DNA of 56,809 nucleotides from an uncultured Thermoleophilia bacterium. Its GTDB lineage: Bacteria; Actinomycetota; Thermoleophilia; Miltoncostaeales; Miltoncostaeaceae. Positions 51,346-56,809 of this stretch are shown here, one piece after another. A program made the translations under genes and the position numbers. Each line of letters starts with the position of its first letter. Positions within the stretch are counted from its first letter, which is position 1. Location of the stretch: NCBI GenBank assembly GCA_938017905.1, contig CALIKX010000032.1, positions 1 to 56,809 of the forward strand. The letters are read 5' to 3'. Under the pieces are notes generated by a model. The model was given only the letters and a program-made list of their open reading frames with translations, was not told where the DNA came from and made no database searches.

Positions 51346-52433
51346 GCACCGCCACGCCCACGCGCCATCTGGAGGTCATCGAGCGCCTGGATGCCGGCGA
51401 GCGGCTGGACGACGACGGGGCGCGGGCGCTCATCGCCTCGCGCGACGTGGTGGCCGTCGCCGCCGCGGCCCGCCGTGCACGCGACCGCGTGACCGATCCG
51501 GGCGAGGTCACGTTCATCGTGGACCGCAACGTCAACTACACCAACTTCTGCGTCACCGATTGCGACTTCTGCGCCTTCTACCGGCACCCGCGCGACCCGG
51601 GCGGGTACATCCTGAGCAAGCCGGTCATCTTCCGGAAGATCGAGGAGACGCTCGACCTCGGCGGCACGGCCCTGCTGCTCCAGGGCGGCCACCACCCGAA
51701 CCTGCGCATCGAGTGGTACGAGGACCTCTTCCGCGACATCAAGCGGCGCTACCCCATCCACCTGCACGCGCTGTCGCCCAGCGAGGTACTGCACATCGCG
51801 CAGTACTCGCGCCTGGACATGGGCGAGGTTCTCGACCGCCTCATCGCCGCGGGACTCGATTCCATCCCCGGTGGCGGCGCCGAGATCCTGGTGGACCGGG
51901 TGCGCGATGTGATCGCCCCGCGCAAGACGACCACCGCGGAGTGGTTGGGCGTAATGCGCGAGGCCCACCTGCGCGGGCTCTCCACCAGCGCCACCATGAT
52001 GTACGGGACTGTCGATTCGGTAGATGACCGCATCGAGCACCTGCGCGTGCTGCGCGACCTGCAGGATGCAACGGGTGGCTTCCGCGCGTTCGTGTGCTGG
52101 TCGTACCAGTCGGGTGGGTGCTCCGCGCGCGGGGACGATCACCTCGACACCACCGCCGCCGACTACCTGATGATGTCGGCGGTGTCGCGGCTGTATCTCG
52201 ACAACATCGCGCACATGCAGTCGTCGTGGGTGACCCAGGGCCTGAGGGTGGGGATGCTGGCCCTGGAGGCGGGGTGCGACGACATGGGCTCCATCATGAT
52301 CGAGGAGAACGTCGTCCGCGCTGCCGGGACCGCCTTCCAGCTGGACACGCCCCGCATGGTGGCGGCCATCGAGGCCACCGGTCGCCGCGCCGTGCAGCGC
52401 GACACCCTCTACCGGGTGGTGCGCCGCTTCTGA
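51342..52433 (+). CDS. mqnC: Cyclic dehypoxanthine futalosine synthase
   Basis: 363-residue radical SAM enzyme that cyclises dehypoxanthine futalosine. The [4Fe-4S] motif CVTDCDFC (about residue 67, preceded by YTNF) and the HHPNLRIEWYEDLF stretch are typical; the C-terminal domain (HMQSSWVTQGLRVGMLALEAG) completes the barrel. Full-length. Last gene of the ubiX-menG-prenyl synthase-mqnA-mqnC operon, with ATGA overlap on mqnA; meets the rhodanese gene tail to tail 14 bp later. Confidence 0.96.
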   Translation: MSTATPTRHLEVIERLDAGERLDDDGARALIASRDVVAVAAAARRARDRVTDPGEVTFIVDRNVNYTNFCVTDCDFCAFYRHPRDPGGYILSKPVIFRKIEETLDLGGTALLLQGGHHPNLRIEWYEDLFRDIKRRYPIHLHALSPSEVLHIAQYSRLDMGEVLDRLIAAGLDSIPGGGAEILVDRVRDVIAPRKTTTAEWLGVMREAHLRGLSTSATMMYGTVDSVDDRIEHLRVLRDLQDATGGFRAFVCWSYQSGGCSARGDDHLDTTAADYLMMSAVSRLYLDNIAHMQSSWVTQGLRVGMLALEAGCDDMGSIMIEENVVRAAGTAFQLDTPRMVAAIEATGRRAVQRDTLYRVVRRF

Positions 52434-52447
52434 GCGCCCGCGGGGGG

Positions 52448-52759
52448 CTACCGCGTGAGCGGCAGACCCGCCTGGTGCCAGGCGACGATCCCGCCCTCGA
52501 GGTTGGCGAGGTCACCGAAGCCCTCGTTCTCCTCAAGGTAGCGGCACACGCTATCCGACCGTGCTCCGCTGTGGCAGATGAAGACCACGCGCCGGTCGCG
52601 CGGGACCTCCGCGATGCGCTCCAGCAGCTCCCCCATGGGGATGTGCATCGCCCCGGGGATCGAGGCCTGGGCCACCTCATCGGGCTCGCGGACGTCGATG
52701 AGCACAGCCTCGTTGGCGTCGAGCGCGGCCTTGGCCGCCTGGGCCGTGATCTGATCCAT
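52448..52759 (-). CDS. Single-domain rhodanese-like protein
   Basis: 103 residues, one rhodanese domain with the active-site loop CHSGARS (catalytic Cys), DVREPDE and the closing GGIVAWHQAGLPL. It may transfer sulfane sulfur. Nine bases after lipA on the same strand, which suggests a link to sulfur insertion or cluster supply, but this is inference. Six-residue active loop matches the sulfurtransferase rather than the seven-residue Cdc25-like loop. Confidence 0.92.
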   Translation of the reverse strand: MDQITAQAAKAALDANEAVLIDVREPDEVAQASIPGAMHIPMGELLERIAEVPRDRRVVFICHSGARSDSVCRYLEENEGFGDLANLEGGIVAWHQAGLPLTR

Positions 52760-52768
52760 GCCGGGAAC

Positions 52769-53845
52769 CTAGACGACGCCGGCGCCGACCTCGTCGGCAA
52801 CACGGTCGGCCTCGAACGACGAGCGCACCAGCGGCCCGGCCTCCACATGGGCAAGCCCCCGGGACTCCCCGAGCGCGGCGAGCGCCGGGTACTCGGATGG
52901 AGCGTAGAAGCGCTCGACCGGCAGGTGGCCGGGCGAGGGGCTCAGGTACTGGCCCACGGTCACCACCTCGCATCCCGATGCCGCCAGGTCCGAGAACACC
53001 TGCGCCACCTCGGGCAGGTGCTCGCCCAGCCCCACCATGATGCCGCTCTTCGTCGGCAGGCCCGAAGCCCGTGAGCGTTCCAGCAATTCCAGTGTGCGCT
53101 CGTAGCGGGCACCCGGGCGCACCCGCTTGTACAGACGCGGCACGGTCTCGGTGTTGTGGTTCAGCACGTCAGGCCGGGCGTCGATCACCTGGTCCAGGGC
53201 GTCCCAGTTGCCCCGGAAGTCGGGGATCAGCACCTCCACCCGCGCATCGGGCAGGCGGTCACGCAGCGCACGGATGACGGCGGCGAAGTGGCCGGCGCCG
53301 CCATCGGGCTGGTCGTCGCGCGCAACGGCCGTCACCACCACGTAGCGCAGCCCCATGGACGCCGCGGCATCGGCCAGCCGCTCGGGCTCGCGGGGGTCCG
53401 GCGGCAGCATGGGCTTGCCCGAGGTCACATCGCAGAACCGGCACCCGCGCGTGCAGGTCTCGCCGGCGATCATGAAGGTGGCGGTGCCGCGGGTCCAGCA
53501 GCGCTGGATGTTGGGGCACGAGGCCTCCTCGCACACCGTCACCAGGCTCTCCTGCCGCATGAGCGACTTCAGCTGCACGTAGCCGGGTCCGAAGGACCCC
53601 TTCTCGACCACCCACCGGGGAAGGCGGGCCCCGTCCACCAACTGGCGCAGCTCGTCCGGGGTCACGTCCACGGGGTCCAGCGCCTCGCGCGGGCCGTCGC
53701 CCACCAGCACGCCACCCAGGATCACATCCGGCACGGCGCCGCGCGCACGCGCATCGCGGACACGCGCGAGCAGGGCCGCATCCGGGGCCGCATCCACGCG
53801 GAACGCGCGCTGCCGTCCGGGTGAGGTCGCGGGGCCATCCACCAT
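52769..53845 (-). CDS. lipA: Lipoyl synthase with N-terminal extension
   Basis: 358 residues; radical SAM enzyme that inserts two sulfurs into octanoyl groups. Both iron-sulfur sites are visible: the auxiliary cluster CEEASCPNIQRC and the SAM cluster CTRGCRFCDV; the C-terminal RSSFEAD supplies the serine ligand. About 90 residues precede the conserved core beginning LPRWVVEKG, more than in most LipA; this part has VPDVILGGVLVGDGPREALDP. ATG 53845 is adjacent (1 nt) to the start predicted from TAGCCT at 53853-53858. LipB is not in the window. Confidence 0.95.
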   Translation of the reverse strand: MVDGPATSPGRQRAFRVDAAPDAALLARVRDARARGAVPDVILGGVLVGDGPREALDPVDVTPDELRQLVDGARLPRWVVEKGSFGPGYVQLKSLMRQESLVTVCEEASCPNIQRCWTRGTATFMIAGETCTRGCRFCDVTSGKPMLPPDPREPERLADAAASMGLRYVVVTAVARDDQPDGGAGHFAAVIRALRDRLPDARVEVLIPDFRGNWDALDQVIDARPDVLNHNTETVPRLYKRVRPGARYERTLELLERSRASGLPTKSGIMVGLGEHLPEVAQVFSDLAASGCEVVTVGQYLSPSPGHLPVERFYAPSEYPALAALGESRGLAHVEAGPLVRSSFEADRVADEVGAGVV

Positions 53846-53852
53846 GCACCGC

Positions 53853-53858
53853 AGGCTA
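53853..53858 (-). promoter_or_regulatory. -10 hexamer TAGCCT, leaderless lipA promoter
   Basis: Minus-strand TAGCCT predicts a start at 53846, 1 nt before the lipA ATG. Confidence 0.48.
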
Positions 53859-53890
53859 GCCCAGGGCACGAGGGCCGGTGGGGCATCGGG

Positions 53891-53896
53891 TAGCGT
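53891..53896 (+). promoter_or_regulatory. -10 hexamer TAGCGT, near-leaderless dcd promoter
   Basis: Predicts a start near 53903, 2 nt before ATG 53905. No ribosome site. Confidence 0.45.
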
Positions 53897-53904
53897 GCCG
53901 GGCC

Positions 53905-54456
53905 ATGGTCCTGTCCGATCGCACAATCCGCGAGCAGTTGTCCGCGGGCCGCCTCGTCATCGATCCGTTCGACGAGGCGCTGCTGCAGCCGTCATCCGTG
54001 GACCTGCGCGTATCCAACGCCTTCCGGGTGTTCCGCAACAACCGGCAGCCGTACATCGACCCGCGCGAGCCCGAGGCCGACCTGACCGAGGTGGTGGAGA
54101 TCGGCGATGACGCGCCATTCATCCTCCATCCCGGGGAGTTCGTGCTGGGGTCCACGCTCGAGCGCGTGGGGATCCCGGACGACCTGGTGGCCCGGCTCGA
54201 GGGCAAGTCCAGCCTGGGCCGGCTGGGACTGCTGATCCACTCGACGGCCGGGTACATCGACCCGGGGTTCGAGGGCCAGATCACGCTGGAGTTCTCGAAC
54301 GTCGCGAGCCTGCCCATCGCCATCCATGCAGGCATGCGGATCGGCCAGATCTCGTTCCTGCAGATGAGCACGCCCGTGGACACGCCCTACCAGGGCAAGT
54401 ACCAGGGGCAGGCGGGGCCCACCTCCAGCCGGTCGCACCGGGACTTCCCCCGCTAG
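53905..54456 (+). CDS. dcd: dCTP deaminase
   Basis: 183 residues. Deaminates dCTP toward dUTP or, in bifunctional versions, directly to dUMP. Conserved motifs: [33 protein letters not shown], the catalytic loop [18 protein letters not shown] and the C-terminal [13 protein letters not shown] start it at ATG 53905, which fits both the family N-terminus and the promoter. Mycobacterial homologues are bifunctional; that property cannot be settled here. Converges with the next gene by a 4-bp overlap. Confidence 0.95.
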   Translation: MVLSDRTIREQLSAGRLVIDPFDEALLQPSSVDLRVSNAFRVFRNNRQPYIDPREPEADLTEVVEIGDDAPFILHPGEFVLGSTLERVGIPDDLVARLEGKSSLGRLGLLIHSTAGYIDPGFEGQITLEFSNVASLPIAIHAGMRIGQISFLQMSTPVDTPYQGKYQGQAGPTSSRSHRDFPR

Positions 54457-54878
54457 TAGCGTCGGCGCAGGCGCCGGGTGCTGTACCGGCGGTCGGCGGC
54501 CAGCCCCCCCACTGCGGCGGCCAGCAGCGAGGCCGCGGCGATGAGCAGGGACGCCCCGTCGCTGCCTGGGGCGAACTCCGGGTCGGTGGGTCCGCCGAAC
54601 GCGGCCACGATCGCCAGCACCAGGCAGATGGCAGCCCACAGCAGCCACCCGAACACCCACGCGGCGGCGGCGTTCAGCGCGCGGTGATCCAGCGTGCGCA
54701 CGCCGGCGAGGAATCCGCCGATGAGGAACGCCCCGATGATCGCCAGCGCGCGCGCCCAGAGGGGGGCCGCCGCGGACGCGGCGAGGCCGATCGTCCCGAC
54801 CAGCCCACCCCATCCGACCGCCATGGGCTCAAGCCCGATATCCCCACCTCCCCCCGCATCGCCGTTCCGGGGACCCAT
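54453..54878 (-). CDS. Four-helix membrane protein of unknown function
   Basis: Up to 141 residues: Gly-rich N-terminus, then four hydrophobic helices ([46 protein letters not shown] and [19 protein letters not shown] regions) and a basic tail [10 protein letters not shown] similar membrane protein with a short 'LDHRALN' loop between helices 2 and 3 occurs in actinobacteria, but I do not recognise a function. Start is uncertain: ATG 54878 overlaps a minus-strand -10 (TAGCAT), which would favour ATG 54824 (123 residues). Divergent from tatA. Confidence 0.6.
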   Translation of the reverse strand: MGPRNGDAGGGGDIGLEPMAVGWGGLVGTIGLAASAAAPLWARALAIIGAFLIGGFLAGVRTLDHRALNAAAAWVFGWLLWAAICLVLAIVAAFGGPTDPEFAPGSDGASLLIAAASLLAAAVGGLAADRRYSTRRLRRRY

Positions 54879-54886
54879 GCTAACGT
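54877..54886. promoter_or_regulatory. Overlapping divergent -10 pair (membrane protein / tatA)
   Basis: ATGCTAACGT reads TAGCAT on the minus strand (54882 to 54877) and TAACGT on the plus strand (54881 to 54886), sharing the TA at 54881-54882. The plus transcript would start near 54893 with a 42-nt leader. Confidence 0.4.
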
Positions 54887-54934
54887 CGCCGCAATCGGAT
54901 CCCCGCCGGGGAGCCCCGACCATGAGGTAAACCC

Positions 54935-55162
54935 ATGCCATTCGGCATCGGCCCGCTCGAACTCATCATCATCCTGGCCATCATCCTGCTGGCCTTCGGC
55001 GCCAAGCGGCTGCCCGAGATCGGCAAGAGCCTGGGCACGGGCATGCGCGAGTTCAAGAAGGGCGTCACCGGCGACAAGGCCGCCGATGACCAGGTGACGG
55101 CGACGCAGGCCCAGGACGCGGCGCTGCCCGAGAAGACCGACGAGTCCACCCCCGCCGCCTAG
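54935..55162 (+). CDS. tatA: Sec-independent translocase subunit TatA
   Basis: 75 residues: short N-terminal membrane helix ([22 protein letters not shown]), the [10 protein letters not shown] hinge and amphipathic helix [14 protein letters not shown], then an acidic tail. It forms the pore for folded twin-arginine substrates; the Rieske protein QcrA of this window is a typical Tat client in actinobacteria. ATG with GAGGT about 8 nt upstream. TatB and TatC are not present. Confidence 0.93.
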   Translation: MPFGIGPLELIIILAIILLAFGAKRLPEIGKSLGTGMREFKKGVTGDKAADDQVTATQAQDAALPEKTDESTPAA

Positions 55163-55268
55163 CAGCGGGGAGTTCACCGCCCTCATCCGGGGGGCGTGGG
55201 TCCTGCCCATCGAGGGACCCGTCATCCGGGACGGGGGCGTACTGCTCGCCGGCGACTCCATCGTCGCG

Positions 55269-56498
55269 GTGGGGCGTGAGCGCGACCTTCCGCCGTGCGA
55301 TGGCGTGCCCGTCACCGATATGGGCGATGCCATCCTCATCCCGGGCCTGGTCGACGCGCATTGCCACCTGGAGTGGGGGCTCATGGGCGGACTGGTTCCC
55401 GATGCGGGGTTCGGGGACTGGCTGGGCGCGTTCATCCACCGCACCGCGGGGGTGACGCCCGCCGACCGGGAGGCAGGGGCGCACTGGGCCGCCATCGTGG
55501 CGCTGCGCAACGGCACCACCACGATCTGCGACTCCGGCCCAGGCGGGTTCGCCGCAGCAGCGGCGGCCGCGACGGGACTGCGCGCCATCGTGCACCTGGA
55601 GGTGTTCGGTCGCGAGAGCGGTGCGGCCGCGCGCGAGAAGGTGATGCACCACGGAGAGGCCCTGCTGCGCGCGCGGGACGACGCCGGGCCCCTCGTGCAG
55701 GTGGGCGTATCGCCGCACTCCCCCTACACCGTGGGACCGGCCCTCTGGGGCGAGGTGCTCGCCGATCCGATCCTGGGAAGCGGATCGGTGGCCAGCCACG
55801 TGGCCGAGTCGCCCGATGAGGTGCTGCTGCTGGAGGAGGGCGTGGGCCCGCTGGTGGACACCATCACCTCGGTGGGCCGTGATCCTGCGTCCTGGCCCGG
55901 CGGCGGGCCCGGCGTGGTGTCGCGCCTCGCCGCCGCAGGCGCACTCCGGAAGGGCCTCATCGCCGCCCACTGCGTGCAGGTGGGCGCAGACGACGCCGGG
56001 GTGCTGGCGGAGCACGGGGTGCGCGTGGCCCACTGCCCGCACTCCAACGCGCGCCTCTCCTGTGGTGATGCGCCCGTGGAGGCCCTGGAGGCCGTCGGCA
56101 TCCCGGTGGGGCTCGGCACCGACAGCCCGGCGAGCGCCGGGGCGTACGACCTGCGCGACGAAGCCCGCTGGGCCGCGGAGGCCCGCGCGCGGCGCGGGGT
56201 CTCCCCCGTGGCCGCCGACATGCTGGCCATGTCCACGATCGGGTCGGCGCGCGTGGTGGGACTGGGCCGCGAGATCGGATCGCTCGTCCCCGGCAAGCGC
56301 GCGGATATCGTGGCGGTGCAGCCGGCGGAGGACGCGCCGGTGGATGCCGATCCCGCGCTGGCGGTGCTCGACCCGCGCGCGCGTGTGGTGGCGTCGTGGG
56401 TGGATGGCCGCCAGGTGCTCAGCGCGGATGGTCCGGTACTCGCCGACACCGGGTCCGTCAACGCCGCGGCGCGCGAGGCGCGCGCGCGGATCATGTAG
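55269..56498 (+). CDS. Amidohydrolase, candidate aminofutalosine deaminase (MqnX-like)
   Basis: At least 409 residues of the TRZ/ATZ amidohydrolase family. Metal and substrate motifs: VDAHCHLEWG (HxH), SPHSPYTV, SHVAESPDE, AHCVQ, CPHSNARLSCGDAP and GLGTDSPASAGAYDL. This order fits deaminases such as aminodeoxyfutalosine deaminase MqnX, and mqnA and mqnC are 3 kb away, but other deaminases cannot be excluded. The family's first strands (LIRGAWVLPIEGPVIRDGGVLL) are encoded upstream, back to about 55173, with no ATG, GTG or TTG in frame; GTG 55269 is therefore only the first canonical start. A CTG at 55203 or ATC at 55185 may be used. Confidence 0.8.
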   Translation: MGRERDLPPCDGVPVTDMGDAILIPGLVDAHCHLEWGLMGGLVPDAGFGDWLGAFIHRTAGVTPADREAGAHWAAIVALRNGTTTICDSGPGGFAAAAAAATGLRAIVHLEVFGRESGAAAREKVMHHGEALLRARDDAGPLVQVGVSPHSPYTVGPALWGEVLADPILGSGSVASHVAESPDEVLLLEEGVGPLVDTITSVGRDPASWPGGGPGVVSRLAAAGALRKGLIAAHCVQVGADDAGVLAEHGVRVAHCPHSNARLSCGDAPVEALEAVGIPVGLGTDSPASAGAYDLRDEARWAAEARARRGVSPVAADMLAMSTIGSARVVGLGREIGSLVPGKRADIVAVQPAEDAPVDADPALAVLDPRARVVASWVDGRQVLSADGPVLADTGSVNAAAREARARIM

Positions 56499-56501
56499 CG
56501 T
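56496..56501 (+). promoter_or_regulatory. -10 hexamer TAGCGT whose TAG is the amidohydrolase stop
   Basis: TAGCGT starts with the stop codon of the previous gene and ends 6 nt before GTG 56508; transcript start predicted on the G. Identical 15-mer to 21234-21248. Confidence 0.5.
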
Positions 56502-56507
56502 CGCCGC

Positions 56508-56809
56508 GTGCTGTTCGACGGCAAGCACCAGAAGGTGCTCACCAAGGTGATCGCCATCATCGCGATGGTCGCCTTCGCGGGGTTCGGCCTCGTGGCCGGG
56601 GGGCTCGCCGTGAGCGGTGGATGCGGCGCGTCCGATCCCCTGCAGCAGGCGATTGACGAGGCGCAGTCGCGGGTGACCACGGCCACGGCCGGGGTGGATA
56701 CCGCGTCGGCCGCCGTGAAGGCCTCGCCGAAGAGCGCGACGGCCAAGGCCGACCTGGCGCAGGCGAAGGTGGACCTGGGCGAGGCGCAGTCCTCGCTGGC
56801 GCAGGCGCG
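56508..56809 (+). CDS. Membrane-anchored coiled-coil protein, N-terminal part (cut by window edge)
   Basis: 100 codons visible, open to the right edge. Short cytoplasmic segment LFDGKHQKVLTK, one membrane helix (about 13-38, VIAIIAMVAFAGFGLVAGGLA), a GCG sequence, then Ala/Gln/Lys/Asp-rich helical repeats of the DLAQAKVDLGEAQSSLAQA type suggesting a coiled coil or TPR-like array outside the membrane. Similar proteins with TPR repeats occur in deep-branching actinobacteria; function unknown. GTG start, leaderless by the promoter rule. Confidence 0.65.
   Translation, partial: MLFDGKHQKVLTKVIAIIAMVAFAGFGLVAGGLAVSGGCGASDPLQQAIDEAQSRVTTATAGVDTASAAVKASPKSATAKADLAQAKVDLGEAQSSLAQA

Overview
This is a gene-dense, very GC-rich chromosomal stretch (about 60 protein genes, 2 tRNAs, 1 riboswitch, no intergenic gap over 300 bp). 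It fits an actinomycetote, probably a deep branch such as Thermoleophilia. The evidence is the fhaA-fhaB-pstP-rodA-pbpA-pknB cluster, PASTA and MviN-type kinases, a CtpE-like ATPase and DUF6325/DUF7144-like proteins, combined with traits unusual for classical Actinobacteria: futalosine menaquinone genes, a Bacillus-type cytochrome bc complex and a siroheme-decarboxylase fusion. The lineage is inference. I see no phage, insertion sequence or CRISPR array.

Layout. 1-5.9 kb: cut DUF6325-like gene, small membrane protein, metal P1B ATPase, HNH nuclease, pheA, a membrane protein, tRNA-Leu. 6.0-17.5 kb: one long operon for cell-wall growth and Ser/Thr phosphorylation (kinase, two FHA proteins, two PP2C phosphatases, RodA, PBP, PASTA kinase, Ddl, phosphoesterase), mostly joined by 4-bp stop/start overlaps. 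17.5-22.1 kb: tandem Xer recombinases, a kinase with a discoidin-like ectodomain, an orphan response regulator, tRNA-Tyr. 22.1-26.5 kb: aldehyde dehydrogenase, pdxH, and a cobalamin riboswitch in front of ECF transporter genes. 26.5-31.1 kb: ArgH-like lyase, copA, copZ, STAS protein and a 56-residue membrane protein. 31.1-39.8 kb: a kinase-like APH protein, CtpE-like Ca/cation pump, YmdB-like phosphodiesterase, degenerate LytM protein, AI-2E-type permease, ABC-2 exporter, Aat. 39.8-52.4 kb: a bioenergetic block with hemB, a fused siroheme decarboxylase, hemL, mqnL, qcrABC, ubiX, menG, a polyprenyl synthase, mqnA, mqnC and two unassigned proteins. 52.4-56.8 kb: rhodanese, lipA, dcd, a membrane protein, tatA, an MqnX-like amidohydrolase, and a cut gene.

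How they work together. The 40-52 kb block makes both the quinone (menaquinone through futalosine) and the heme needed by the quinol:cytochrome c reductase it encodes. The 6-17 kb block pairs peptidoglycan polymerase, transpeptidase and precursor enzymes with the kinases and phosphatases that regulate them in actinobacteria.

The most interesting non-gene signal is regulatory. At many monocistronic or divergent starts a TANNNT -10 hexamer lies 5-8 nt before the start codon, which implies leaderless mRNAs. At three divergent gene pairs two opposed -10 hexamers share one TA (pattern ANNNTANNNT). In two of these the start codons are only 22-23 nt apart, giving extremely compact bidirectional leaderless promoters. 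At two places a TAG stop codon is itself the beginning of the next gene's -10 hexamer.
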